Below, piece by piece: positions 10,926 to 22,802 of a DNA stretch of 64,000 nt. Below the pieces are notes generated by a model. That model made no database searches and was not told the DNA's origin. It saw nothing but the letters and a program-made list of their open reading frames with translations. The translations under genes and the position numbers were made by a program. The stretch's first letter is position 1. The number at the start of each line of letters is the position of its first letter. The DNA comes from Budorcas taxicolor (lineage: Eukaryota > Chordata > Mammalia > Artiodactyla > Bovidae): assembly GCF_023091745.1 (NCBI RefSeq), contig NC_068910.1, positions 52,377,272 through 52,441,271 of the forward strand, given 5' to 3'.

Positions 10926-11834
10926 CCGTAAGCACTATTTTAAGTATTAGGTGCTTACCTTACCAAATCCCAGAAGTGCTGGTGAAACAGAAGAGGCAGG
11001 CCTACCACAAGACTGCTGAGTTCACCACGGTGGAGTGACCCGGAGGCCAGGAAGCTGTTTCCCTCATGGCTCCTGCCACAATGGTCTGAGAGACCCAGAA
11101 GCTAAGGATCACATGTGGAACTGCTGAGGCCAGTGGCCACTGGTGCCTCCAGGCATGCGCAGTTTTATGACCTCATTTGCCAGGAGGAAAACAAACTCTG
11201 AATCACTTCCACCTTCTAGTTTTCCACAAGTGCATCTAATCAGCAGCTAATTGGTCTGCAGAACCAATTGGCTCCAAGAGTCTTGGGAATGGGGGTGGGA
11301 ACCTTCCAACATCTAAAATGGCAGTTGAGAGAACCAATCCCCGCTACCGACTACAGGTTCCACCCCTTCAGCACTCCAAATACATCTGACACATATGTAA
11401 GCTTCCAACAGCAACAATGTCCAATACAAGCAGCTGTCTCTCATACAAACAGATGCATCTCACCTCACCCCAAAAGGGAAGAGCCCAAGCCCTGTCCATC
11501 ACTGAACCGTCTTCAACTATCCTTCAATTCTGCCAGGTTCCCGCCTTGGCTTAAATTGTAACCTGAGGATTAAACTGTGTGGTTCACCACCAGCAAGACA
11601 TCTTAGAATAGTAAAGGAAAGAAAATGGCTAAAAAGTAAATACCTACAAAAAATACGTGCAAAACAGAGCAAGCAAGAAAATAGGAGGAGCTGCTATAAT
11701 CTTGTGTCTGTCACTGGTCACGAGGCCAGGGATGGACTTTTAACTCTCCTACACCAACTATTCCATATTACTGTAACTCTTCTCTAGCTCAGCTGCTTTA
11801 GCTGGTGAGATTGCTCTACTGCAGTATATATATA
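10926..11834. other. Unique DNA
   Basis: No recognised gene or repeat. The 97-codon open frame at 11268-11561 has no known motif and unremarkable composition. Confidence 0.5.
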
Positions 11835-11839
11835 TATTG

Positions 11840-12033
11840 CAGATATATCACTCAGATAGTAAAGAATCCACCTGCAATGCAGGAGACATGGGTTCAACCC
11901 CTGGGTTAGGACAATTCCCTGGAGGAGGGAACGGCTACCCACTCCAGTATTCTGGTGTAGAGAATTCCATGGACAGAGGAGCCTGGCAGGCTATAGTCCA
12001 TGGGGTCACAAAGAGTTGGACACCACTGAGGGA

Positions 12034-12038
<5 letters not shown>
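11840..12038 (+). repeat. Bov-tA SINE, first of a CA-tailed pair
   Basis: Sense copy (actcagatagtaaagaatcc, B-box-like ggttcaacccc, BovA part, gagggactttcac end). Its 3' end runs directly into a long (CA)n array. Confidence 0.93.

Positions 12039-12071
<33 letters not shown>
12039..12071. repeat. (CA)n microsatellite
   Basis: An uninterrupted CA array of about 16 units, seeded at the 3' end of one Bov-tA and bordered by the start of another. Likely polymorphic. Confidence 0.98.
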
Positions 12072-12073
<2 letters not shown>

Positions 12074-12272
12074 CTTCCCAGGTGGCTCAGTGGTAAATAA
12101 TCCACCTGCCAATGCAGGAGATGGGTTTCAGTCCCTGGGTGGGGAAGATCCCCTGGAGAAGGAAATGGCAACCCACTCCAGTATTCTTGTCTGGGAAATC
12201 CCATGGACAGAGGAGCCTGGTGAGCTACAGTCCAAGGGGTCACAAAAAGTCTGACAGGACTGAGTAACTGAG
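12072..12272 (+). repeat. Bov-tA SINE, second of a CA-tailed pair
   Basis: Sense copy beginning ggcttcccaggtggctcagtgg and ending ctgacaggactgagtaactgag. It too continues into a CA-rich tract (12273-12300). Confidence 0.94.
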
Positions 12273-12350
12273 CACACACAAACACACACACATACACATG
12301 TGTATATATAGACACACATCATGCATATACACAGAATAGTGTGTGTGTGT
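12273..12350. repeat. CA/TA/TG simple repeats
   Basis: Interrupted cacacaaacacacacacatacaca, followed by tgtatatata and gtgtgtgtgtata runs. Confidence 0.85.
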
Positions 12351-12377
12351 ATAAATTTATATATGTAGATAGGTAGA

Positions 12378-12432
12378 TTTAGTCCATAGGGTCACAAAGA
12401 GCCAGACACAGCTTAGCAACCGAACAATGACG
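12378..12432 (+). repeat. Bov-tA 3'-end fragment
   Basis: Only the last part of BovA is present: agtccatagggtcacaaagagccagacacagcttagcaac. It lies downstream of the CA-tailed pair in the same orientation, so three Bov-tA pieces sit in series. Confidence 0.8.
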
Positions 12433-12848
12433 ATAGATTCATACATTTCCCCTTTCTCTATTGCATACACATTTCAGTGTATTGATTAACCTCTGGACCA
12501 CAGTATCCCAAGGCCCCAGAGGAGCCTCACGTTTACAGACACTCTTCCTGACCCATCACATGACTGCGTCCCCTGGACAAAATGGGTCAATCGCCCAGCC
12601 AGGCCATCAGCCCCATCACCGAAAGACGGAGGACAAGACAGAACAAACCCACCCTCTCCAGCCTGAGGATGTGGGGGTGAAGGGAGAAGTTGGGGGAACC
12701 CTAGAAATAGCTCCTCTGCCTCAGAATACTTCCCCTACAACAGTCTCCAATATCTGAAATTCTAGCATGAGGAAATAGTTGCTTTTTCAGTCTTTCTGAA
12801 CTTTCATAAACTTTCTAACAGTAACAGCTTCTAAAAAGGAGCTGTTTG
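12433..12848. other. Unique DNA
   Basis: No gene or repeat was recognised. The 98-codon frame at 12461-12757 shows no motif. Confidence 0.5.
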
Positions 12849-13020
12849 GGGGACTTTCCTGGTGGTCCAGTGGCTAAGACGCAGCACTTCCAATGCAGGG
12901 AGCTGGACTCAATCCGAGATCACACAACTAGATCCCATATGCTTCAACTAAGAGTTCACATTCTACAACTAAAGATCCTGGTGCAGTGAAATAAATAAAT
13001 AGCTAAAAAAAAGAAGAAGA
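12849..13020 (+). repeat. CHR-2-type SINE
   Basis: Head gggggactttcctggtggtcc, degenerate B box, tail with aataaataaatagc and an (aag)n run. Flanks gagctgtttg (12840-12849) and aagctgctttg (13026-13036) resemble a decayed target duplication. Confidence 0.85.
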
Positions 13021-13039
13021 AGAAGAAGCTGCTTTGTTG

Positions 13040-13692
13040 CCACAGGATTCTTTCACCCCAAAATTAAAAACTGCAAAATGGGCAGGTCAGAAACTCAGGA
13101 ATGACTTTGCACTGTTAAATAGAAAAGTAGACGGCAGCTTCACGCCCCCTGGGGCAGAAACCCACGAGTGGAATAACGGTGAGCGAAGAAGAGAAATCCA
13201 TCCCTTTATTTCCTTGGAGACAGCAGCACAGAAGCCTGGAATTAAAGGTGACAAGCCCAGATGTCAGATGGCAGATTAGCTTTGTTTGAGGGATCCAAGA
13301 AGACTAAGGGATTTACCCAGAGTGACAGGCCACGGACTGTGGCCAGTACCAAATGCCATCTAGAGCTCTCGCTATCTTGAAAGCAGACTCCAGGGAATGA
13401 CCTGCAGCGGGCAGCCTGAACATCAGTAACGACCACAATCATAGGTTATAGTGAGCTGGGTCCTCTGTGAGTCCCTCGTGTTTGGAAAGCTTAGCATTCA
13501 GCCAGAATGTGATCAGAAACTCCAATTCCACTGGCTGAAGACCCTTCTCAAACTAGTCCTAATAACCTTGGAAGTTTATACTGTCATTAAGATTTTGTTT
13601 GGCAGTTGTAATTCACTGACATCTCTTAGGATGGGAAAGGTGACAGGCCTTGTCGAGTGCCCCATACATCAAAGAGAGGGAATCTGGACGGA
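13040..13692. other. Unique DNA, possible conserved non-coding block
   Basis: Repeat-free. The part around 13550-13670 (gtcattaagattttgtttgg, cagttgtaattcactgac) has the AT-rich, homeobox-site-like texture often seen in conserved non-coding elements. Conservation cannot be tested here. Confidence 0.4.
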
Positions 13693-13922
13693 ATAGCATT
13701 GACATATACAGACTACCGTTTGTGAAATAGACAGCTCATGGGAAGCTGCTGTCTAGCACAGGGAGCTCAGCTCGGTGCTCTGCGATGACCCAGAGGAGTG
13801 GGATGTGGAGAGGGCGGGAGGTTCCAGAGGGAGGGCATCTATGTATATTTACGGCTGATTCACACTGTCGTACAGCAGAAACTAACACAACATTGTAAAA
13901 CAATCACCTCTAATTTTTAAAA
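13693..13922 (+). repeat. Ruminant L1 3' UTR
   Basis: Motifs in order: agcattgacatatacag, agctgctgtctagcacaggg, tcggtgctctgcgatgaccc, ttcacactgtcgtacagcagaaactaacacaacattgt, then an A-rich end. 5'-truncated insertion. Confidence 0.9.
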
Positions 13923-13929
13923 AGGAAAA

Positions 13930-15105
13930 AATAAGTAAGGAACCTGGACCCACAGCTTAACTTTCTCCCTCGACCCCTTGCCCAGGTGTTCTACTGCCGA
14001 GGGAAATGGAGTCTGTTCTAAAAAGGGAAACCTCACAACTCCTACAAAACCTTCCAATTTGGTAACCTCAGTTGGCCCAGATTGCAGTCAACTCTGTGCC
14101 CTAAGTCAGCCCTATAATTTAAGACTTGTAACACCCCCCACACCCAGATTATAATGTGCAGAGAGGGGCTGCCCGATTCTCCACAAGTACCCAGCCACCT
14201 CCCATTTCCATAATTCTGTTTTACTGAAGTAGCTCCACCCCAATTCCCTGCGCTCCTCCCCCTTGAAATAGACTCAAGGCTTCTCTCTTCTAGAAATACA
14301 AATCTGACCCTTTAAGAAACATAACACAGGCGAGGACCCATACTCACATCCAGTTTACTTCTTACCTTTGGCAAAGTTAATAGGAGAAGCAGCCCAAGGC
14401 AACAAATTAGGCCACTACTTAATGGCCTGGAATTCCAATTAAATCAAGGAGCTTTATGAGACTGCCTGACAGTGGGGAGGAGTGTCTGACCTAATCTCAG
14501 AGCCCAGAAAGGCCACCTGAAGAGGGAAAGCAATTGCCCATCAGATTTGCCGAGGGTGGAAGGAAGCCATAAGCTACAGGGAGACTGGGCTCGTTAAAAT
14601 GGTAATGCTCCTGTCTCTACCATGAAAGCACTCCCCGGACACCTCCAGAAATGACATTTGGAACGCTCAAAGAACCGAGCATTTCCTCCCCTCATCCAGT
14701 CTAACTATTGTCATTTTATGTATTGCTGTGCAACGAGGCCATTAAATTTGGACTCAGCACTGCGGAGTGCAGGCCATGCTTCACAGACACCTGCAGGCCA
14801 ACAAAAGCCCTGGAATCTCAGCTCAGATGACTAGATGGGGATGTCAGGGCATTGTCAACAGACCTCATCCTCACTGACACCCCGCACTTCATTTGAAATG
14901 TCCTGAAACACTAGCTACCTCCAGGAAACCGTACTATGTGTATTTAGGGGGAAGGAGACAGGGCATGAAATCAGGCCCAAAAAGAAAACATAGGATGAGT
15001 CAGTGAACATACACAAGAGAACCTGTAGTATCTAAAGTCATCATATTCCCCCACAGTGACCCATCATCTGATCAGTATTCAAAGTCAGAATCTCGATCGT
15101 CATCC
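13930..15105. other. Repeat-free DNA with candidate conserved block
   Basis: No SINE, LINE or LTR was recognised over about 1.2 kb, unusual for this window. The portion 14385-14860 (cctggaattccaattaaatc, gtcattttatgtattgctg, gaggccattaaatttgg) reads like conserved non-coding DNA. Confidence 0.4.
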
Positions 15106-15111
15106 TTGCAA

Positions 15112-15306
15112 GCTAAGTTGCTTCAGTTATGTCCAACTCTTTGCAACCCCATGGACTGTAGACCACCAGGCTCCTCTGTCCATGGGGTTTTCCAGGCAAG
15201 AATACTGGAGTGGGTTGTCATGCCCTCTTTCAGGGTATCTTCCTGACCCAGGGATCGAACCCACATCTCATATCTCCTGCACTGGCAGGCACATTCTTTA
15301 CCACTA
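15112..15306 (-). repeat. Bov-tA SINE
   Basis: Antisense copy from gctaagttgcttcagttatgtcc to ggcacattctttaccactag. The B-box complement gggatcgaaccc is well preserved. Confidence 0.93.
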
Positions 15307-15344
15307 GTGCATTTGGAAATCATTCTTGATTTTGCCAAAGTCAT

Positions 15345-15430
15345 CTTTCGTTCATTCATTCTAGCGTTTCCAGATCACCCATCACTCTCCAGGCACTGGG
15401 CTGAGCCCTGGAGGTGCATCAGCGAACATG
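15345..15430 (+). repeat. L2/MIR-type fragment
   Basis: The phrase ttcattcattctagcg, followed by ctccaggcactgggctgagccctggaggtgcat, resembles an ancient L2 3' region. Confidence 0.45.
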
Positions 15431-16711
15431 CCCACTGGTTCTGCCCATGGGTTCTGGTGATATCCGCCTTAGCTGGGGTGCTCTAGAATCAGATTCTCAG
15501 ATAAGGAATTGCAAGCAGACGTTTCATTGGGAAGAACTGTTGGGAGATACATCTAAAAGGAGGGAAGATGACAGGATTGGGCGTGACATCCAAGCAAGTT
15601 GAAATGAGGCCCCAGCTGACCCTACAGGGCTAGAGCTCTAATAGCCCTTCAGTGCTGTCCTGAATTGAAGTCTTTGTATCCCCCATCAGCCAATCCATCA
15701 GTGGATGCCTAGGGCGGGGTGTCAGCTGGGGACAACAGTTCCCAAGGTCACTGAGGGTAATTCCTGGAGGACACAGTGGTAGCCATAGACACCGGATATT
15801 CCCAACAGCTGTGGCAGCGTAAAAAGTGGCCAGGGGTGAAGCCCCCTCGGTAGCTCCCACCCATCTGTCTACTGCCAAACTGAGCCCAGTCCCTGTTGGC
15901 CTTTAGGATGTCTTGTCTCAAACTCTTTGCTCTTCTCTGCGTTCCATCTGGTGACCTTCCAGTCTTGTCCCTTAAAGCATCCTAAATACCTAAATCATCT
16001 CTGGAATGACATCTGAGTTCCCGGCTGGAGACCGTGGAGGTCTTCAGACATAATAAGGAAGGACTTCAAAATCTCGGTAAGAGGATTTTTCCTCTTTTCA
16101 TTTTAATAATACCTACAATTTTTAATGTCATTACATTCTGGATCATCTGGATTTCCACTTTAAACCCAAGCGCTACCTTGAAATTTTAGTGCCCACATTT
16201 GCACTTGTTAACAATACGCGGGCTCCAGGTGGTAGGAGTTTAATTTCCCCAGGCTACTGAGGGACAGTTCAGAGACAAACAGGGAATAAATGATGCCCCA
16301 GGGCCAAATGAAGGTTGAATTACTTCACATACCTTCCAAGTTAAGCTTCCACAGTGTTTAAGTCAAGAAGAATGGTGAGCTCCGGAGTCATTTCTAACAT
16401 ACAGTACAAGTAGGTCAAGTTCAAAGCACTCTACTGATGCAAGAATCACTGTCACATTGAGAGTGGCAATTTTGCTTCCCCAAAACAACTCGATCTGACA
16501 CACGGAACTCATTTTTTATTTTATTTTCTGTTTAGATTGCAGTTTTATATGAATACGATTTACAAATTTTCTTTAGTTTCATAGTTGTGTAAGACTTAGT
16601 TGTGTGACTCTAAGCCTGGTTTCAGGGTTGTATACATTTAGGCTAAATTACAGTGAAATCATTTGTCAACACTGAGAGATTGTGAGAATTTTTTATCCAA
16701 AAGATAAAGTT
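15431..16711. other. Unique DNA
   Basis: No gene or repeat was recognised. AT content rises after about 16490 (ttttttattttattttctg) ahead of the BovB insertion. Confidence 0.5.
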
Positions 16712-17863
16712 AGTTCAGTTCAGTCACTCAGTCGTGTCCGACTCTTTGCGACCCCATGAATCGCAGCACGCCAGGCCTCCCTGTCCATCACCATCTCCCG
16801 GAGTTCACTTAAACTCACGTCCATTGAGTCGGTGATGCCATCCACCCATCTCATCCTCTGTCGTCCCCTTCTCCTCCTGCCCCCAATCCCTCCCAGTATC
16901 AGAGTCTTTTCCAATGAATCAACTCTTCGCATGAGGTGGCCACAGTACTGGAGTTTCAGCTTTAGCATCATTCTTTCCAAAGAACACCCAGGACTGATCT
17001 CCTTTAGGATGGATTGTTTGGCTCTCCTTTCAGTCCAAGGGACTCTCAAGAGTCTTCTGCAACACCACAGTTCAAAAGCATCAATTCTTTGGCACTCGGC
17101 TTTCTTCACAGTCCAACTCTCACATCCATACATGACCACTCAAAAAACCATAGCCTTGACTAGATGGACCTTTGTTGGCAAAGTAATGTCTCTGCTTTTC
17201 AATATGCTATCTAGATTGGTCATAACTTTTCTTCCAAGGAGTAAGCATGTTTTAATTTCATGGCTGCAATCACCATCTCCAGTGATTTTGGAGCCCCAAA
17301 AAATAAAGTCTGACACTGTTCCCACTGTTTCCCCATCTATTTCCCATGAAGTGATGGGACCAGATGCCATGATCTTAGTTTTCTGAATGTTGAGCTTTAA
17401 GCCAACTTTTTCACTCTCCTCTTTCACTTTCATCGAGAGGCTCTTTAGTTCCTCCTCACTTTCTGCCATAAAGGGTAGTGTCATCTGCATATCTGAGGTT
17501 TTTGATATTTCTCCCAGCAATCTTGATTCCAGCTTGTGCTTCTTTCAGCCCAGCATTTCTCATGATGTACTCTGCATATAAGTTAAAGAAGCAGGCTGAC
17601 AATATACAGCCTTGAAGTACTCCTTTTCCTATTTGGAACCAGTCTGTTGTTCCATGTCCAGTTCTAACTGTTGCTTCCTGACCGGCATACAGGTTTCTCA
17701 AGAGGCAGGTCAGGTGGTCTGGTATTCCCATCTCTTTTTGAATTTTCCACAGTTCATTGTGATCCACACAGTCAAAGGCTTTGGCATAGTCAATAAAGCA
17801 GAAATAGATGTTTTTCTGGAACTCTCTTGCTTTTCCGATGATCCAGTGGATGTTGGCAATTTA
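16712..17863 (-). mobile_element. BovB LINE (RTE), 5'-truncated, dead
   Basis: Antisense BovB copy. The plus strand starts with the BovB 3' end (gttcagttcagtcactcag) and ends abruptly in the reverse-transcriptase region at gatgttggcaattt. On the minus strand it encodes the C-terminal RT part, including CESWTVKKAECQRIDAFELW and the active-site context LRYADDTTL. Frameshifts separate the frames at 16720-17139, 17140-17520 and 17456-17767. Antisense frames at 16832-17386 are shadows. RT and the upstream endonuclease would normally act in target-primed reverse transcription, but the endonuclease domain is absent here. Confidence 0.95.
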
Positions 17864-17884
17864 GGGGTATCATAAATTATTCAG

Positions 17885-17985
17885 GTGAAAAACATAGGTC
17901 TAAACCCTTGCACATGGCCTTCATGGTCTGGTCCCAGTTTTGCTATCCAACATCCTCCTCACTGCTTCCAGTGAACAGAAGTTAG
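17885..17985 (+). repeat. L2-like fragment
   Basis: Contains acatggccttcatggtctggtcccag and a cctcctcactgcttccagtgaac stretch, similar to the 3' part of ancient L2 elements. Confidence 0.45.
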
Positions 17986-18014
17986 GAAACCGTCATGTGA
18001 TGTTTAAACTGACT

Positions 18015-18162
18015 GGTGGGACTTCCCTGGTGGTCCAGTGGCTAAGACTCAGTACTTCCAATTCTGGGGGCCCTGGTTCAATCCCTGCTCAGGGAACTGG
18101 ATCACACATGCCTCTACTAAGACCCTGTGCAGACAAGTAAATAAATATTTTTTTCTGTAAAC
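18015..18162 (+). repeat. CHR-2-type SINE
   Basis: Complete short form: gggacttccctggtggtcc head, B-box-like ggttcaatccc, aagtaaataaatatt tail. Exact 10-bp repeats ttaaactgac at 18004-18013 and 18163-18172 mark the target-site duplication. Confidence 0.92.
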
Positions 18163-18172
18163 TTAAACTGAC

Positions 18173-18526
18173 CGGAGCCACCTTTGCCTTCCAGTGGGAA
18201 AGGGAGCTGCTTTTTTGGTAAAGTAAGGAATTAGACATTTGTTCTGCTCCATCTCATTTACAGAAACTAAGGCTTGAACAAAACTGGAAAGATTAACATT
18301 TCAAAACCCCACCTACATCTTTCTGTGCTTCTGCTGGGTGAAGATCTGTGCATACAGTCCACTGGGTTGTGCTTAGTAAGTGGTTTCCATAAGGACAAAC
18401 AGAAACTTCAAAAGACCACAGACTCTAACAAATAAATCATGGTAATAAGTGTATTATCAACATGTAGGAAAACCACACTGATATAACCAGATTCAACATG
18501 CACATGCAGAAAGCAACTTTCCTCCT
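18173..18526. other. Unique DNA
   Basis: Nothing recognised between two SINE insertions. Confidence 0.5.
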
Positions 18527-18537
18527 TGCCTCCCTTT

Positions 18538-18745
18538 GGTGGTTTAATCACTAGGCCGTATCCAACTCTTGAGACCCCATGGACTGTAGCCCACCAGTCT
18601 CCTCTGTCCATGGGATTTCCCAGGCAAGAATACTGGAGTGGGTTGCCATTTCCTTCTCCAGGGGATCTTTCCAACCCAGAAATCAAACCCAGGTCTCCTG
18701 CACTGCAGATGGATTCTTTACTGACTGAGCTAGGAGGGGAGCCCC
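18538..18745 (-). repeat. Bov-tA SINE
   Basis: Antisense copy with the BovA part first and the tRNA-derived part last. Exact 11-bp repeats tgcctcccttt at 18527-18537 and 18746-18756 are the target-site duplication. Confidence 0.95.
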
Positions 18746-18756
18746 TGCCTCCCTTT

Positions 18757-20585
18757 AAAGTCACCCAGAGATGAGTTGTTCCTCTAACAAGGAGAGAAGG
18801 GTGCCAAGCGGCTGACTAATGCTCAAAAACTACTCTCTCATGGACTTCTTCCATAGGTTTCAAGGGAGTTTCCACTCTAGGACACTAGATTGCTCCTCTT
18901 ACTGGAGGCAGCACTGCTTTTCCTCCTTCCTCCACCTCTGGGCACCAAGCAGTCGGTCCACACCCTGCCCAAGGCTCCTCAGCCCTTCTATGAACCCGTT
19001 CATCCTCTTGAGAGAACTCCAAAATTCCACTACCCCATCAAGGCAACTTTAATGACCACTGACATTGGTGGAGAAGTGCTATTTCCCAACACCACAATCC
19101 TTCTTCCCTCCAACGCCAGCCAGGCTGCTCCACCTACCTCTTGCATTGCCCTTTCAGGCATGAGTCAGCCACCAGTCCACTGGGGACCCTAAGGTCCAAA
19201 GAATACATGGCAAGGCTCCAAGGGGTCTCCTTCAATTACCTCTCAGTACACATAAGCATTGTTTCCCGTCCCCCGATGGAGACATAGTGGGGAGACGCCA
19301 GAGCACTCCATCACCTTTCGTCAAAGACATTCTCTCATTTAGCCTTTTCAAACTCAACTGCATTTTATCCTTGAGTTGGAGGTTGATTGCAGATCACAAC
19401 AGTGGTTCCCAATTACCTCTTCACAACCCTACCAAGGTGGTCTAGCACCTCACTTTAGAAAGGAGGTGTAGCATCTATTATTTCTGTGCCTAGATTTTTG
19501 CTGCCTCTATGGAAACTAAGAAAGAAAGAGTCCTATTTTAACACCCTGTTAACAGAAGTGTAAATTCTACAAAATCTGGGTATAAATGGAGTAACAGAAG
19601 GCTGGTCTCTATAATTAAACAGACGATGATTTCAGAAGGCTTAAGATCCCTTTCTTTAACTCAAGATGAAAATTATGTCTCTATGTGGCCATGTGACCCT
19701 GCCACAAACTGTCAGCATAAGGATCCCTTCAGATCATCTGGAAAGAGAAAAATCTACTAACATGATGGCGGTATAAGGGAAGGAAAGGAGATCATTTGAG
19801 TAGAAGGTAAGTTCCTGCTGGGCTGAGAAGGAGGCAAGAAGTATGGCACAGAAGCAACAAGAACTCAACACATGAGCAGCACTTCTACACAGAGAGTGGC
19901 TGCTAATGATGCACAAAACAGTGGAGAAAGAGATTGATGGCTCAATCTGGGAAGACAGAAAGCAAAGCAGGCCTGGAGAAGCATGTTCATAGCAGTCCTA
20001 GAGAAACGAGTCTGAACAACAGATGTTCCTCTGCACAAAATAATAAAGAAACTGAAGTTTACACAATATCAAACACACAACTACACCCAAAGGGATAAAT
20101 GAGACCTCTGACTTCCCTGAAATATCCATCTGAGCTGCAAATATGTTCATTAATTAAATTTTTCACAGTTCCTAAGTACCACCATTTTGGCTTTTTGAGA
20201 GGACAAATTTCTATGGAGTCAGGGTCTACACTTAAAGTTGTATAACAGAAGCAAAGGACATTTAACTGTATTTTTCCTATTTTGGTAGATTTTTATCAAT
20301 TGAAATTACAGTGAACTATTGGTATTTCTTTTCTGTAGAAGATGCTTCTGGTCCCCCATTTCTTTGTGTTTCCAAGAAGAGACAACTGTCTAGCTAAATG
20401 TTTATGCTGGTCCTCCATCAAAGAGTCAAAAAAAGCTAGAAAGAACCCAGCAGCTCGGCTCCCATCATTTTGAAATCACATTATCACATCATTTCATAAG
20501 TCACAGGGCAGGTGACTTATCCAGGGACATGACATATTGGCTTCCAAAGTATTTTCTGAAAAGAAGGCATGCTTCAAACAGAGAC
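18757..20585. other. Unique DNA
   Basis: About 1.8 kb with no recognised gene or repeat. The 100-codon frame at 18890-19192 begins with a leucine-rich stretch but has no recognisable domain or splice context. AT-rich after 20100. Confidence 0.5.
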
Positions 20586-20790
20586 TTCATCTCCTCATAT
20601 GTCTCCATGATGACAGCAGTAAGCGAAAAGAAGATGGAGAGCCATACACTGGCTCTGAAAATGTGTGCCCAGAAGTGATGCATGTCTCCTCACATTTCAT
20701 TGGCCAAAACAAGTCACATGGCCATGTCAACTTCAAAGGGAGTGGGAAAGTCCAATAGTACCATGTGCCCTTCTTGGAAGGTCCTCTGCA
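20586..20790 (+). repeat. Ancient repeat, family unassigned
   Basis: The phrase catacactggctctgaaaatg, with catttcattggccaaaacaagtcacatggcc and aaagtccaatagtaccatgtgccc, is a familiar diverged mammalian repeat, probably L1M- or MaLR-related. I cannot name it securely. Confidence 0.4.
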
Positions 20791-22044
20791 ATGAAAGAGA
20801 TGCTGAATTTCACCTTATCACTCTCAAGTGTGGGAGTAAGTACTGCTGGCAGAGGGCGCAAAGACTTCTCCAGCCTTGGGCCAATGATCCCTCCTTATCC
20901 TCCACTCCTTCTCCGAAGCCCAATTTAAATCCACTCATCAAAACGTCTTCCTTGTTATATTCAACCCAAAGTGGTTTCGGAAGCCTCTAAACTCCTACCC
21001 AGAGTATATGCTATGGATACATTCACCAGGTTGCTTCTGCAAAAGATCTCATTTGGGTATGTATGTCCATTGCCCAATTAAACTGAAGCCTCCTTGAGGG
21101 CAAGATGCCTTCTTATGCCAAAGCAAGCCATCCAGTGAACAGAGACAGTAAGTCACAGAGGGATATCTGTGGGAGACTCCTTGGAAGCACCCAATTCACA
21201 TGTAACACAGGCAACCATAGGTATTATACCAAAGTTTCAATCAAGTACATTACGCACAAGATTAACAGCTGTCAAGACCAGAGAGGCTGTAATTACCCTC
21301 AATCACACATGTAAACTGAACTTCAGGACCACATGGAATTAACCACAACCCCTTCACTCTGAGAACAGACCACTCCCTGCAAGATCGCTGAATCAGCTTG
21401 AGATGGACCTGGTGAAGCTGGGTTTCCTAAAAGCAAAGACCAAGACTGGGATTTGTGTGCAAGTGACTTACGGTGGACGTCTACAAGGAACTCCCAGAAG
21501 AAACCTACAAGGGAGCAAGAGGAGAAAGATGAGGCAGAAACTAAGTAAAACTGAGAGTTTCACATGAAATCTATCCTTAACTCCATCCCACAGGGGGCTC
21601 TGGAACACAAATTGGACGCTGGAGGCTGCCCTACCTTGAGGCAAGAGAAAGGGATTTTGGAAACTCCTACCCACCCAACCCCAATAGCCAGCCTTCACTA
21701 TCTGCTGCTCCAAAGTAAGGGGGGAAGATATGATTTCATGGCATCTCCGGGTGAGGCTGCTCTACCCATCTGGGAGCAGTCCTCCGGTTAGCAGCCGAAG
21801 ATGGGCAAACAGAACTGATAAAGATGTAACCCAGCGAATCTGGAGAGAGACCATTACCATATTCTGTGTCCTAAAAGCCAGACTACACATAGAGAGGCTT
21901 GACCATTACCCTTCACCTCCAGATGATGAGTAGAGACTCCTCCAAGGATGAGTAGGGACCCAGCTGTCAGCTGAGTGTATGCAGCTTCATCGCTCTCTCC
22001 TGTAGAAAGATCCTCAGTATGTTTGTTCATTAAGGGTATCACTG
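20791..22044. other. Unique DNA with a small L2-like trace
   Basis: A phrase near 21075-21110 (aaactgaagcctccttgagggcaagatgcc) looks like L2. The rest is unrecognised and no coding signal was seen. Confidence 0.45.
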
Positions 22045-22045
22045 G

Positions 22046-22252
22046 GGACTTTCCTGGTGGTCCAGTGCTTAAGAATCCGCCTTACAATGCAGGGGGCGAG
22101 GGTTTGATCCCTGGTCAGGGAACTAAGATCCCACATGCCATGGGGCAACTAAGCCCATGTGTCACCAAAACTAGAGAGAAACCCATGCACAACAAGGAAA
22201 GATCCCACATGTGGCAACTAAGACCCAAAACAGTCAAAAATAAATATTTTTT
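22046..22252 (+). repeat. CHR-2-type SINE, long form
   Basis: Head gggactttcctggtggtcc, B-box-like ggtttgatccc, repeated caactaagccc and aactagagagaaaccc tail modules, and a caaaaataaatattttttt end. Flanking tatcactg repeats (22037-22044 and just after the A-rich tail) mark the target duplication. Its tail modules resemble the unit amplified in the minisatellite at 46578-47223. Confidence 0.92.
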
Positions 22253-22254
22253 TT

Positions 22255-22735
22255 AAAAAAAGAGAGAGGCACTAATTTGATATCACTGAGTCAGACAGAC
22301 TCACCACTCTGCTCTCTTCCTCTTCAGACAACCACAGCCAGCTAAGGTCATTCTGATCCTGATAGTCCATCCTGATTGCTAAGATGACAGCAGAGGGCTT
22401 TTGATGGGGTATTCAGTGAAAAATGGGATGAATCTGCCTTTGGGTGGCCACAGAGGATTAGCCTCCATTGTGAGGCTGCACTGAGGGATGGTATTTTGGG
22501 AGGATGCCTGGAATTGATACCTCACAAGACTTCTTCTGAAGGGATGATTTATACATCACAAGACAAAGAGGATTTGTATTCAAGAAAATGGATTCTTTTC
22601 CTGAACGGCTTTGAAGCAGATGGATGGCTTCTTGTAAACTGCAGTTCTGTGTCTGTGAGCTGAGTGTCTCCAGAAAATTACTAAGGTAATGTGGCTTGTG
22701 GGACCCACTGCAGCATCCCTGCCACTACCCATCCT
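22255..22735. other. Unique DNA
   Basis: No gene or repeat was recognised. Confidence 0.5.
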
Positions 22736-22802
22736 GTGCGTGTGTGTGTGCATGTGTGTGTGTGTGTGTGTGTGTGCGTGCATGTGTGCACGTGCTTGTG
22801 CA
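22736..22802. repeat. (TG)n microsatellite
   Basis: An interrupted tg array: gtgtgtgtgtg, a central run of about nine tg units, then tgcgtgcatgtgtgcacgtg. Confidence 0.96.

Noticed and set aside
12461..12757. Exon candidate in GC-moderate unique DNA
   Set aside because: No consensus splice sites or protein similarity could be recognised.
18015..18162. tRNA gene
   Set aside because: A- and B-box motifs are present, but the sequence is a tRNA-derived CHR-2 SINE with a target duplication and an A-rich tail, and the cloverleaf is not intact. The same holds for all other CHR-2 and Bov-tA copies.
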